NCBI RefSeq assembly: GCF_011927625.1
Contig: NZ_JAATIZ010000002.1
Span: 496,001-560,000 of the forward strand
Length of the DNA: 64,000 nucleotides
DNA from: Paenalcaligenes hominis
GTDB taxonomy: Bacteria; Pseudomonadota; Gammaproteobacteria; Burkholderiales; Burkholderiaceae_B
Reading direction: 5' to 3'
In this document: positions 9,583 through 17,707 of the stretch, one piece after another
Position numbering within the stretch: the first letter of the stretch is position 1
Layout: every line of letters starts with the position of its first letter
Notes under the pieces: model-generated
Databases searched by the model: none
Seen by the model: the letters and a program-made list of their open reading frames with translations, nothing else
What the model was told of the DNA's origin: nothing
Program-made: the position numbers and the translations under genes

Positions 9583-10050
9583 ATGCAAATGACAGAAAAG
9601 CCCACCACTACGTTGCCCGAATACGATGTCACCGAACAGATTGGGCACTTATTACGTCGTGCTACCCAACGTCATACAGCGATTTTTCAGCAACATATTG
9701 GTGACAGTCAGTTAACCGCCATCCAGTTCGTTACCTTGTGCGCACTGTACGATAAAGGGCCAAGCTCACAAATTGAATTGGTTGCCGCTACGGCCGTTGA
9801 CCAAGCCACGATTCGGGGCATTATTAATCGACTGAAATCACGTGGGTTGGTTTTACTTTCCACCAGTCTTGACGATAAACGCAAGGTCATCATTAGCCTC
9901 AGCCCCGAGGGCAAAGCCTTAATCGAGCAAACGATTCCCCGTGCGCAGCATATCAGTCAACTGACGCTTGGTAACCTCAACCCCGCCGAACAAATCGCGA
10001 TTGTGTATTTATTAAAAAAAATGAGCGATGACAATGGCGTAGTGAGCTAA
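9583..10050 (+). CDS. nicR: MarR-family regulator of nicotinate catabolism
   Basis: This 155-residue winged-helix protein has a MarR architecture: IGHLLRRATQRH (dimerisation helix), SQIELVAATAVDQATIRGIINRL (recognition helices) and the DDKRKVIISLSPEGKAL wing. NicR of Pseudomonas and its Bordetella homologue repress nic genes and are relieved by 6-hydroxynicotinate. It is divergent from nicC with paired palindromic sites between them. The Shine-Dalgarno AAGGA is placed well for ATG 9583; ATG 9589 is an alternative. The next feature is a terminator facing the opposite gene, so nicR looks monocistronic. Confidence 0.87.
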   Translation: MQMTEKPTTTLPEYDVTEQIGHLLRRATQRHTAIFQQHIGDSQLTAIQFVTLCALYDKGPSSQIELVAATAVDQATIRGIINRLKSRGLVLLSTSLDDKRKVIISLSPEGKALIEQTIPRAQHISQLTLGNLNPAEQIAIVYLLKKMSDDNGVVS

Positions 10051-10053
10051 GAC

Positions 10054-10085
10054 AAAAAAACCCCCTTTTTACTACCTAAAGGGGG
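10054..10085 (-). terminator. Rho-independent terminator of the aspartate dehydrogenase gene
   Basis: Read on the minus strand, a CCCCCTTT stem closes with AAAGGGGG (10061-10085) and is followed by seven T (10054-10060). On the plus strand there is no T-run, so it mainly serves the minus-strand gene. Confidence 0.85.
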
Positions 10086-10107
10086 CGGATTGAGTTAAAC
10101 CTGTGCT

Positions 10108-10899
10108 TTAGCGCAATTGCAGCACAGCAAACTCTCTTTTGACGACACTGGCAATGCTTTGCGCCACGATCCATGAGCTTTTAGGGTTGGTGGGCGAGGG
10201 AAAATTACGAATTTCCATGCTCATTTTTCCAAACTGGCTTTGGACATGAATGCGATGCGTATTGCGCTCTAGGGCTGGGTCTACGATGACACGGACGGTA
10301 GTGCGCTCTAACCCCGGCCCAGCCAAAGCTAGGGTGGCGGCCACATTTAAATTTTTAGGGTAAAGACGCGCTGCCTCGGCGGCGTTGCCCTCAAACATCA
10401 CATAGGGTTCGGTGATGGTGCTTGGGTCTATGCCCGCAGCGATAAGCTCGTTGGACCAAGCTTTGACGGGCTTTAAAGAGTCATACACCAGCGTTAGATC
10501 AGGTGCATCTTTTAACGATTGAATATAATCCAGCCCCCCTACTGCACCCGATGGCAAGATAATACGGCTGCCGTGTTGTTGACACAGCTGCTGTGCTGTT
10601 TCTAGGAGCCCCGGCTGGGTGAACGCCCCCACGGAAGACACGACTACCGTGGCTTGCGTAGCAAGACACATGGGTAAGTACTGCACGACCGCATCTTGAG
10701 AGGCCGCTTCAATAATAAATTGTGGCTTAAAGGCCAATAGCTCATCAATGTGCGTACACACCTGTACACCCGCTATCTGGGCCTCGTGTTGCCGCAGAAC
10801 CATCACCTCTGCCTGTAGCTGTTCAATCAAGGGCTGCAAAGAACGCAACACATCCTGATTAATTGCCCCAAATCCAATCAAACCAATACGGTACGACAT
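10108..10899 (-). CDS. nadX: L-aspartate dehydrogenase
   Basis: This 263-residue NAD(P)-dependent enzyme interconverts L-aspartate with iminoaspartate (or oxaloacetate plus ammonia). It has an N-terminal Rossmann domain (IGLIGFGAINQDVL), the NAD-fold segment VVSSVGAFTQPG, the family motif ILPSGAVGGLDYIQSLK, and the C-terminal dimerisation domain with NVAATLALAGPGLERTTVRV and the expected catalytic His in ERNTHRIHV. NadX can supply iminoaspartate for NAD synthesis. Its place next to nicR hints at a role in NAD precursor balance or in handling ammonia and C4 acid from nicotinate, but this is speculative. AGGAA precedes ATG 10899. Confidence 0.85.
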   Translation of the reverse strand: MSYRIGLIGFGAINQDVLRSLQPLIEQLQAEVMVLRQHEAQIAGVQVCTHIDELLAFKPQFIIEAASQDAVVQYLPMCLATQATVVVSSVGAFTQPGLLETAQQLCQQHGSRIILPSGAVGGLDYIQSLKDAPDLTLVYDSLKPVKAWSNELIAAGIDPSTITEPYVMFEGNAAEAARLYPKNLNVAATLALAGPGLERTTVRVIVDPALERNTHRIHVQSQFGKMSMEIRNFPSPTNPKSSWIVAQSIASVVKREFAVLQLR

Positions 10900-11330
10900 T
10901 TTTGTTCCTAAAATTTATTTCTATTTTATCAAGCGGCTTAATGAAGCCGTGCACCAACACTGTCAGTGTACCGAGTACGGCAAAATTGTAATACTAAGCC
11001 CCCAATGCGTAATCACCTACGATACATTCTGTTTCAAGCTCTAGTTAATTTTTGTTAAAGCACGGTATATTTTTTATTCTTAATATGTTTAGATTTTAAC
11101 TTTTAGATTATTGCACTGCCTTTATGTATTTATATGAAGAAACTTAAAACACAGTAAAAAAAGCTATAACCACCTAACTCGAGCCTAAAAGGACAAATTT
11201 AAACTGGGTACAGCCCTTTTTATTTATAAAAAATAAATATTAAAAATTAAATTAATATCTATTTTTTATATTTTTTAGGCGTAATCGAACCTCACTTATT
11301 TTTAATTTACGTGCTCGCAGAGGACGACTT
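10900..11330. other. 431-bp gene-free divergent region (nadX / betT-like)
   Basis: No coding frame is supported. Beside nadX there is a hairpin CGGCTT-AATG-AAGCCG (10934-10949) and an odd palindrome ACACTGTCAGTGT (10957-10969) that could be an operator. The half next to the transporter is extremely A/T-rich (about 11210-11275, almost uninterrupted A/T), as seen in promoters or nucleoid-protein sites. No RNA family was recognised. Confidence 0.5.
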
Positions 11331-13412
11331 ATGACCTCAAAAAAATCCCTTTCCCCTACGATTCTGATGCCTGTATTTGCGCCAGCCGTGATCATCATTG
11401 TTTTAATGGTGATTGGCACAATGAGTAATCCTGATTTAGCAGGCGAATTATTCTCTAGTGCTTTGGCATATCTCACCACCAACTTTGGTTGGTTTTATAT
11501 GCTTTCAGTGGCTTTTTTCCTTATATTTTTGGTCTCCATCACATTTACAAAGTGGGGCAGCATTAAATTAGGACCAGATCATGCCGATCCGGAATACAGC
11601 TTTACCTCATGGTTTGCCATGCTGTTTTCGGCAGGTTATGGCATAGCCCTGTTATTTTTTGGTGTAGCCGAGCCCGTCTTACATTATGCTTCACCCCCGG
11701 CAGGTCCCGCCTTAACCGTAGACGCTGCTAAACAAGCTATGCAAATCGCCTTCTTTCATTGGGGTTTTCATATCTGGGCAATTTACGGCTTGGTGGGCCT
11801 TACTTTAGCGTATTTTACCTTTAGGCATGGTCTACCGCTTTCTATGCGTTCAGCTTTATACCCCATTATTGGCGACCGCATTTATGGGCCTATCGGCCAC
11901 GTGGTCGACATTTTTGCTATTCTGGGCACACTGTTTGGCATTGCGACCACACTGGGGCTATCGGTTACACAGATAAATGTCGGGCTGAACTACCTATGGC
12001 CCAGTATTCCTGTCACCCACACAGTCCAAATTTTTACCATTATTTTGGTAACGGCTTTGACCTCGCTTTCCGTTGGTGCCGGTTTAGATAAAGGGGTAAA
12101 ACGCCTTTCATTACTTAATATTTTTCTTGCCGTTGCCTTGATGGTGTTTGTTTTTGTAACAGGCCCTACTATCTTCATCTTAAATACCTTTATGCAAAAC
12201 ACAGGTAGCTACCTCAGTAACATTGTAGAGCGCACCTTTAATTTGCAGGCATACACCACAAGCGACTGGATCGGTAACTGGACCTTATTTATCTTTGGCT
12301 GGACTATTGCGTGGGCCCCTTTTGTAGGCCTGTTTATCGCTAAAATTAGCCGCGGCCGTACTATTCGCCAATTTATTGTGGGGGTCATGGTTGTACCCAC
12401 TGTGTTTACCTTTTTATGGTTTTCCGTTTTTGGTGATACCGCTTTACATATGATTATGGTCGAAGGCTACACGGCTCTCATTGAGGAAGTGCAGGCAGAC
12501 CATGCTATCGCATTATTTAAGCTGTTTGAACGCTTACCCTTAGCCAGTATTGTGTCTTTCGTAACGGTGATGTTAATTGGTCTGTTTTTTGTGACCTCGT
12601 CTGATTCTGGCTCGTTAGTGATTGACTCACTCGCTTCGGGCGGCGCGGCTTATACCCCTGTGTGGCAGCGCGTTTTTTGGGCATCCATGTCAGGTGTTGT
12701 TGCCATTGCGTTGCTGCTTGCAGGCGGCTTAAGCGCTCTTCAAGCCGCTTCGGTAATCAGTGCCTTACCCTTCGCCATCATTATGATTATCGCTGCAATT
12801 GGTATGTGGCGTGCACTGGTCATTGAGGAGCATCACGAAGCCAGCCTCCAAGGCTCTCTACAAAATCGTCCTGTGGGCGCACGTAACAATCGCAATTACT
12901 GGAAAAAACGTTTGGCTAATTTAGTGGATTTTCCTTCTCGTACTGATGTGGAAAACTTTATTCGCCATACCGTCATGTCTAGCATGCAGCGGGTAGAGCA
13001 AGAGCTTGAAGAACAAGGTTGGAATGCCGAAGTGATTTTTGATGAGCAAAATCACCGTGCACACTTCGAAGTGATCCAAGAAGGCAAGTTGGAGTTTATT
13101 TATGAAGTGCGCTTACGCGGCTATGAAATGCCCGATTTTGATCTGCCAGAGGATTCCAAAAATGGCGATAGCGCCGAAGAAAAATATTACCGTGCCGAAG
13201 TCTTTTTACGCCGTGGCGGTCAAGCTTATGACGTCTACGGCTACGAACAGTCGGATATTATTTCTGATATTTTGGATCAGTTTGAAAAATACATGCATTT
13301 CTTGCATGTGTCCCCTGGTATCTTGCCGTGGAACATGGAAGACCATGATGAAGACTTGATCCACGATGAGCATACCCCGACGACCGAGCCATCGCCTCGC
13401 CCTCAGTCTTAG
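11331..13412 (+). CDS. BCCT-family transporter, BetT-like (choline/betaine uptake)
   Basis: This 693-residue betaine/choline/carnitine transporter has about 12 membrane helices in residues 1-510. The family signature is clear: KLGPDHADPEYSFTSWFAML, GYGIALLFFGVAEPVLHY, and FIFGWTIAWAPFVGLFIAKI (Trp-rich substrate region). A hydrophilic cytoplasmic domain of about 170 residues follows (VDFPSRTDVENFI to ILDQFEKYMHFLH). This is characteristic of BetT, where it tunes osmotic activation, and is absent from short BCCT members. Choline is the most probable substrate, but glycine betaine or other quaternary amines cannot be excluded. No bet oxidation genes are adjacent. GAGG precedes ATG 11331. Confidence 0.85.
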   Translation: MTSKKSLSPTILMPVFAPAVIIIVLMVIGTMSNPDLAGELFSSALAYLTTNFGWFYMLSVAFFLIFLVSITFTKWGSIKLGPDHADPEYSFTSWFAMLFSAGYGIALLFFGVAEPVLHYASPPAGPALTVDAAKQAMQIAFFHWGFHIWAIYGLVGLTLAYFTFRHGLPLSMRSALYPIIGDRIYGPIGHVVDIFAILGTLFGIATTLGLSVTQINVGLNYLWPSIPVTHTVQIFTIILVTALTSLSVGAGLDKGVKRLSLLNIFLAVALMVFVFVTGPTIFILNTFMQNTGSYLSNIVERTFNLQAYTTSDWIGNWTLFIFGWTIAWAPFVGLFIAKISRGRTIRQFIVGVMVVPTVFTFLWFSVFGDTALHMIMVEGYTALIEEVQADHAIALFKLFERLPLASIVSFVTVMLIGLFFVTSSDSGSLVIDSLASGGAAYTPVWQRVFWASMSGVVAIALLLAGGLSALQAASVISALPFAIIMIIAAIGMWRALVIEEHHEASLQGSLQNRPVGARNNRNYWKKRLANLVDFPSRTDVENFIRHTVMSSMQRVEQELEEQGWNAEVIFDEQNHRAHFEVIQEGKLEFIYEVRLRGYEMPDFDLPEDSKNGDSAEEKYYRAEVFLRRGGQAYDVYGYEQSDIISDILDQFEKYMHFLHVSPGILPWNMEDHDEDLIHDEHTPTTEPSPRPQS

Positions 13413-13421
13413 TCGTATACA

Positions 13422-13442
13422 GGTCGCTGCGGCGACCTTTTT
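13422..13442 (+). terminator. Rho-independent terminator after the BCCT gene
   Basis: GGTCGC (13422-13427) pairs with GCGACC (13432-13437) around TGCG, followed by five T. The T-run overlaps the stop codon of the converging AraC gene. Confidence 0.85.
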
Positions 13443-14394
13443 ACTGAACTCTGCTGAGCTGCGAAGGACTCAAGCCATAGCGCTGTTTAAAACGACGTGA
13501 AAAGTGCGCTGTGCTGGCAAAGCCTACCTCGGCCGCTAAATGCTCGATGGAAAATACCGATGCCTTGTCCTGAGCCAGACGCCAATAGGCTCGCTGTAGA
13601 CGTTGACTGACCACATAATGTTGTAGGCTGCTTTTTATGCATTGACTAAAGATACGTTGTAGATGGCGTTCTGAGACCCCAACTGCCGCCGCAATGCATG
13701 CATTGGTTAGACCGGGGTCGTCCAGACGCTCAGCGATGAACTGCTGTGCAGCAATCACATACATCAGGCTTAAGCTGCTTTGGCTGATTGATGATTGATC
13801 GGGGCCAAGCAAAGCTGTCATTAAGCTCACAACTTGCTCATGAAGTGCTAACACCTGGTGATGACAAGGCTGTGCCATAAAGCGGCGACAACAGTTTGCT
13901 AAGGTGCGCTGTAATAGGCGTTGCTGGGAAGTGGTAGCGCGCAAGCGCAAGGGTTGGTCTAAAACAGTGAGATTTAGGTGCTGTACTGTTTCACGCGGCA
14001 AATCAATAATAATTTGACGCATACTGCTTTTGAACCCAAATACATAAGGGTGGTCGGTACGATAAATTAGCATATCGTGCGGCTGAACATCGTAACACTG
14101 CTTGCCTTGATAAAAATAAGCCGCACTCATGAAATCAAAAGAAATAAACACGCTGTCTTTAGGGGTGCGCTGTATATGCGAGGCAGTGCGCTCAATACTA
14201 TGCGAATTGCCACGAATCAAACTAAGGCCGACGTGTGGGCTCCACATATTTTGTTGTTCGGCCATTAAACCTTGGGGGTCGTAGGCGTTGCACCGCAAGT
14301 CGACCAGTTGATTAGAGCTATAGGACTCCCAATAGGCACAACGTTGTGTCAAGGGCAACGATGCCGTGGAAGCAGAAGTAAGACGCATGCTCAT
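13441..14394 (-). CDS. AraC-family transcriptional regulator
   Basis: This protein of about 317 residues has an N-terminal sensor domain of the AraC_binding_2 type (roughly 40-200; FISFDFMSAAYFYQGKQ) and a C-terminal double helix-turn-helix (ACIAAAVGVSERHLQRIFSQ and LAAEVGFASTAHFSRRFKQR, with the GLSP end). The FeaR-like layout is common in activators of aromatic catabolism. It is divergent from the cupin dioxygenase at 14586, which is its most likely target. ATG 14394 was preferred over the GTG immediately before it. Confidence 0.85.
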   Translation of the reverse strand: MSMRLTSASTASLPLTQRCAYWESYSSNQLVDLRCNAYDPQGLMAEQQNMWSPHVGLSLIRGNSHSIERTASHIQRTPKDSVFISFDFMSAAYFYQGKQCYDVQPHDMLIYRTDHPYVFGFKSSMRQIIIDLPRETVQHLNLTVLDQPLRLRATTSQQRLLQRTLANCCRRFMAQPCHHQVLALHEQVVSLMTALLGPDQSSISQSSLSLMYVIAAQQFIAERLDDPGLTNACIAAAVGVSERHLQRIFSQCIKSSLQHYVVSQRLQRAYWRLAQDKASVFSIEHLAAEVGFASTAHFSRRFKQRYGLSPSQLSRVQ

Positions 14395-14585
14395 CACTCA
14401 ACCCAATAATCAATGAGCTTTTTAGCTTAGCGACTCTGTGATCTCTGCACAGCAAGGGTTTATACCCAGTTTAGTCTGACTAAGAGGCGATTTCGTCTGA
14501 TTTTATGTCTTTTAGAGTCAAAACAGGCCGGCTTCTTCTGTTTATACTCCTTGATAGAGAAATTAATTCTGGTTAGGAGACCATC

Positions 14586-15116
14586 ATGACAACATCAGGA
14601 AATGAATTTTGGCGCAACATTGCCCCCATCGAAAACGTGTTTAAACCCGATGCGCTGCCTGAGGTATACATTGCGAACGCCCCCACCGATGATGCCTCTT
14701 TGTATGTGCCCTTTACGGATACCGTATCATCACGCCCCCTATGGATTTCGCCAAATGAAAACCGCTGGTGTGATATTTTGATGGCGACTGGCCCAGGTTT
14801 AGTCAATCGCCACTACCATCCACACGAGGTTTTTGCCTACACCATCTCGGGTAAATGGGGCTATTTAGAGCATGACTGGATCGCTACAGCGGGCGATTTT
14901 GTATATGAAACACCGGGCGAGGGTCACACACTCGTGGCTTATGAACACGAAGACCCGATGAAAGTCTTTTTCAATGTGAAAGGTCCGCTAATTTGGTTAG
15001 ATGAAAAAGGCGAATCCTGTGGTTATTTTGATGTGCATGATTACATTGCTTTGTGTCGTGCTCACTATGAAAAAATTGGTTTAGGCGCCGATTACGTCGA
15101 TACCCTGTTTCGCTAA
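14586..15116 (+). CDS. Cupin dioxygenase, 2,4'-dihydroxyacetophenone dioxygenase family
   Basis: This 176-residue single-domain cupin has the metal motif HYHPHEVFAYTISGKWGYLEHD (two His and a Glu) and GDFVYETPGEGHTL (third His). Overall sequence and length resemble the Fe-dependent 2,4'-dihydroxyacetophenone dioxygenase (DAD), which cleaves a C-C bond to give 4-hydroxybenzoate and formate in 4-hydroxyacetophenone degradation. No companion Baeyer-Villiger or hydroxylase genes are adjacent, so the in vivo substrate is uncertain. TAGGAG precedes ATG 14586. The divergent AraC gene probably controls it. Confidence 0.78.
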   Translation: MTTSGNEFWRNIAPIENVFKPDALPEVYIANAPTDDASLYVPFTDTVSSRPLWISPNENRWCDILMATGPGLVNRHYHPHEVFAYTISGKWGYLEHDWIATAGDFVYETPGEGHTLVAYEHEDPMKVFFNVKGPLIWLDEKGESCGYFDVHDYIALCRAHYEKIGLGADYVDTLFR

Positions 15117-15133
15117 GGTATAGAGGCTATACC
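15117..15133. other. Hairpin at the convergent junction
   Basis: GGTATAG (15117-15123) pairs with CTATACC (15127-15133) around AGG, starting just after the dioxygenase stop codon and overlapping the end of the TetR gene. There is no T-run, so termination here would be weak or Rho-dependent. Confidence 0.45.
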
Positions 15134-15762
15134 CCGTAGCCTTGCATAAAGACCACCACGGCCTCATCAATAAACACATTGAGCTCATCTTGAGTCAGGG
15201 GAACTTCAATCATGGCTTTATGGGTGGGATAAAAGCTAATCATATCGTGAAACAAGGTCGCAGCTAAGAGAGGGTCCGCTTCTCTTAGCTGTTTTTTTTG
15301 CTGTAAATCATGAATAAATTTGGCCAGCACACGCCGCGATTGTTGAGGCCGACTTTCTAGCCACACTTTGCCTAAATCCTCGAAGCGACGGGCTTCGGCA
15401 ATGATTAAGCGCTGAAAGGCCAAATGACGCTCGTCGAGAAGCTGGTTCAACAAGTTATGCGCAATATGACGCAACCCTTCCTCGGGCGTTTTATTGGTAA
15501 TTTCTGTAGTGCGTAAATGCTCTAAAAATTCGGCAGCTAAGCTGCGCACTACCTCGATGAAAAGCCCTTTCTTACCACCAAAATGCCGATAGACGTTGGT
15601 TTTAGAGCCGCCTACTTTTTTTATAATTTCATCAACACTGACCGCTGCATAGCCTCTTTCCAGAAACCGATCGGTGGCCTCTGCAATAATTAATTCGCGT
15701 CGATCAATGCCTCGATAAGTACGTGCAGGTGGGGCGACTTCAAAACCAAAGTTGTATTCCAT
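15127..15762 (-). CDS. TetR-family transcriptional regulator
   Basis: This 211-residue regulator has an N-terminal helix-turn-helix (AVSVDEIIKKVGGSKTNVYRHFGGKKGLF, residues about 40-70) and a C-terminal AefR-like ligand domain (LRHIAHNLLNQLLDERHLAFQRLIIAEA). A near-perfect 24-bp palindrome about 40 bp upstream is a good autoregulatory operator. It converges on the dioxygenase gene and faces away from the riboswitch-terC unit, so its regulon is unclear. Confidence 0.85.
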   Translation of the reverse strand: MEYNFGFEVAPPARTYRGIDRRELIIAEATDRFLERGYAAVSVDEIIKKVGGSKTNVYRHFGGKKGLFIEVVRSLAAEFLEHLRTTEITNKTPEEGLRHIAHNLLNQLLDERHLAFQRLIIAEARRFEDLGKVWLESRPQQSRRVLAKFIHDLQQKKQLREADPLLAATLFHDMISFYPTHKAMIEVPLTQDELNVFIDEAVVVFMQGYGV

Positions 15763-15803
15763 CGTATTGTTGCCTGTTAGGTCTGTCGCTTTGAGTTAGC
15801 GCA

Positions 15804-15827
15804 TTAAGATACATCGATGCATCTTAA
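15804..15827. promoter_or_regulatory. Putative TetR operator palindrome
   Basis: TTAAGAT, A, CATCGATG, C, ATCTTAA reads as a 24-bp palindrome with only one mismatched pair (15811/15820). Position and size fit a TetR-type autoregulatory site. Confidence 0.7.
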
Positions 15828-15923
15828 CATTATTTTCTCAGTTTTTTCTAGTCTTTACTTATTTAGTCTGAGTTAAACCAAACCCGTTGCGACGGTGCTA
15901 GACGTAGCCCCACAAGAAACTCT

Positions 15924-15950
15924 TTGCACAACGCTTTTTTCCGCTATACT
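15924..15950 (+). promoter_or_regulatory. Sigma-70-like promoter for the riboswitch-terC transcript
   Basis: A TTGCAC-like -35 (15924-15929) and TATACT -10 (15945-15950) are spaced 15 bp (16 if TTTGCA is used). Transcription would start about 7 bp downstream, right at the riboswitch 5' end. Confidence 0.6.
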
Positions 15951-15956
15951 TATGAC

Positions 15957-16157
15957 TGACAAAGGGGAGTAGCTTATATCCGTCGCATCGTCATCACGGT
16001 CAGACTATAGGGTCTCCCGGTGCACGGGTAACAAACGCTAGCGTTGCATGTGGCCTCAACCCACATCGTTACAAGCAAGACCTTGCCAATCAAAGGGCAA
16101 GGTGCGCGTACTCCATACAAAAAGCCTGCTCTTTTATTGGGATCAGGCTTTTTTTTA
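15957..16157 (+). ncRNA. yybP-ykoY (Mn2+) riboswitch with terminator platform
   Basis: The transcript begins AAAGGGGAGTAGC, the hallmark 5' side of yybP-ykoY RNAs. The complementary GCGTACTCC (about 16106-16114) closes the long-range P1 helix (GGAGTA with TACTCC). The expression platform is an intrinsic terminator, GCCTG (16124-16128) with CAGGC (16144-16148), preceded by an A-run and followed by nine T. It lies directly ahead of a TerC-family gene, the same pairing as E. coli alx. Known members sense Mn2+ and switch expression on. Helix details were judged by eye. Confidence 0.85.
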
Positions 16158-16171
16158 TTTCTGGAGTGACT

Positions 16172-16873
16172 ATGTTGGAATTTTTCCAAACACTGAGTTG
16201 GGCAGCTGTCTTTCAAATTATTTTGATTGATATTCTTTTAGGGGGCGATAATGCGGTCGTCATTGCGTTAGCATGTCGAAACCTCCCTAAAGAACAACGC
16301 TTAAAAGGCGTTTTGTGGGGTACAGCGGGCGCCATTATATTACGTGTCTTATTGATTGCATTTGCTTTAACACTTTTGGCGGTTCCCTACCTAAAATTAA
16401 TCGGCGCCTTGTTATTAGCATGGGTGGCGTTAAAACTTTTGGTGCCCGAACACGACGAGCACGCCAATATACAGGCCAGCTCCAGTGTCTGGACAGCAGT
16501 AAAAACCATTATTATTGCTGACTTTGTGATGAGTCTAGACAACGTGATTGCGATTGCAGGGGCCGCCCAATTAGCCGACCCTGAACATCAGATGGGTTTG
16601 GTCATCTTTGGGCTAGTGGTTAGCATTCCTATTATTGTGTGGGGCAGCACCTTAATCCTAAAACTTATCGACCGCTTCCCTTCTATTGTAACCTTTGGGG
16701 CAGGCCTGCTAGGTTGGATCGCCGGTGGTTTGTTAGTCACTGATGTCGTGGTGATTCGACACTTTGGCGAGCCATCTGCTTTGGTGCATTACGGCGCAGC
16801 CGCTCTTGGGGCCATCTTAGTCGTGCTCCTTGGCAAATTTCTCGCTAATCGTAAAATGAAAAAACAGGCGTAA
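16172..16873 (+). CDS. TerC/YjbE-family integral membrane protein (probable Mn2+ exporter)
   Basis: This 233-residue protein has about seven hydrophobic helices. The TerC signatures are two acidic motifs in membrane segments: IDILLGGDNAVVIALACRNLP near the N-terminus and DFVMSLDNVIAIAGAA mid-protein. These aspartates are the presumed metal ligands. Alx/YkoY members export manganese and are typically governed by the yybP-ykoY riboswitch found here. ATG 16172 was chosen because GGAG lies 5 bp upstream; a GTG at 16166 overlaps the ribosome site. A strong terminator follows. Confidence 0.87.
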   Translation: MLEFFQTLSWAAVFQIILIDILLGGDNAVVIALACRNLPKEQRLKGVLWGTAGAIILRVLLIAFALTLLAVPYLKLIGALLLAWVALKLLVPEHDEHANIQASSSVWTAVKTIIIADFVMSLDNVIAIAGAAQLADPEHQMGLVIFGLVVSIPIIVWGSTLILKLIDRFPSIVTFGAGLLGWIAGGLLVTDVVVIRHFGEPSALVHYGAAALGAILVVLLGKFLANRKMKKQA

Positions 16874-16885
16874 TGCTGTGTGCAG

Positions 16886-16913
16886 AATCCCCCTCCTCGT
16901 AGGGGGATTTTTT
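16886..16913 (+). terminator. Rho-independent terminator after the TerC gene
   Basis: AATCCCCCT (16886-16894) pairs with AGGGGGATT around CCTCGT, continuing into six T. It separates the metal-controlled transcript from the next gene. Confidence 0.9.
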
Positions 16914-16936
16914 CTATCTATTATTCGGAGACAACC

Positions 16937-17707
16937 ATGAAAAAGTGGAAGCAATTTGTTGGCGCAGTCGTACTTGGCGCGGTAGCGGTTAGTGCTCACG
17001 CTGGACCTCGCCTTGATCGCATTCAAGAGTCCAAAACCTTACGTGTTGGCACACCGGGCGACTACCGGCCCTTTGCTATGAAGACCGATCAGGGTTACGA
17101 AGGCCATGATATTGATGTGATTGAAGCCATGGCCACTGAGTTAGGCTTGACCATTGAATACGTCCCCACTACTTGGCCTAACCTTATGCCCGACTTACAG
17201 GCTGATAAATTTGATATTGCAGTGGGTGGGATCACACGTACCCCAGCACGCATTGCAAAAATGGCAATGCTTCCTGGCTACGCCCCCTTTGGCAAAGTCG
17301 CTCTGGCTCGCACTGCCGATAAAAAGAAATACCAATCCATCGATGATTTAAATCAGGCATCAGTGCATGTGATCAAGAATCCAGGCGGCACCAATGAGCT
17401 ATTTGTTTTAGAGCATTTAAAAAATGCTCAGGTTAGCACCCACGAAAAAAATGCAGAAATCCCTGCCCTCATTGCTGAAGGCAAGGGCGACATCATGATC
17501 ACAGAAACCTACGAGGCGTTGCACTACAGTCATGCCGACCCACGTCTGAGTGCTTTATTTATTGATCAGCCGCTTACCCCTATTAACTACCTTGGGTTCA
17601 TGTTAGCGGCAGACGATAATGATTATTTACGTATGATGCAGTTTGTGTGGGACTTAATGGACGAGCGAGATGTACTGGACCAAGCCGAGGAAAAATGGCT
17701 GAATTAA
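16937..17707 (+). CDS. Periplasmic cyclohexadienyl dehydratase-like protein (PheC/SBP_bac_3)
   Basis: This is a 256-residue secreted protein. Residues 1-22 form a signal peptide (MKKWKQF, hydrophobic core, SAHA cleavage), followed by RLDRIQESKTLRVGTPGDYR. It resembles P. aeruginosa PheC more than ordinary amino-acid binding proteins: TTWPNLMPDLQADKFDIAVGGI, KNPGGTNELFVLEHLKNAQV and GDIMITETYEAL match conserved PheC blocks. PheC converts prephenate or arogenate in the periplasm. No ABC permease or ATPase genes are adjacent, which also favours an enzyme over a transporter component. A solute-binding role remains possible. CGGAG precedes ATG 16937. Confidence 0.72.
   Translation: MKKWKQFVGAVVLGAVAVSAHAGPRLDRIQESKTLRVGTPGDYRPFAMKTDQGYEGHDIDVIEAMATELGLTIEYVPTTWPNLMPDLQADKFDIAVGGITRTPARIAKMAMLPGYAPFGKVALARTADKKKYQSIDDLNQASVHVIKNPGGTNELFVLEHLKNAQVSTHEKNAEIPALIAEGKGDIMITETYEALHYSHADPRLSALFIDQPLTPINYLGFMLAADDNDYLRMMQFVWDLMDERDVLDQAEEKWLN

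Noticed and set aside
11210-11275. A/T-rich block as a possible replication origin
   Set aside because: No DnaA-box cluster and no dnaA, dnaN or plasmid replication gene nearby.
15974-16216. Reading frames across the terC leader
   Set aside because: They fall in the yybP-ykoY riboswitch and its terminator; the RNA structure explains the sequence.
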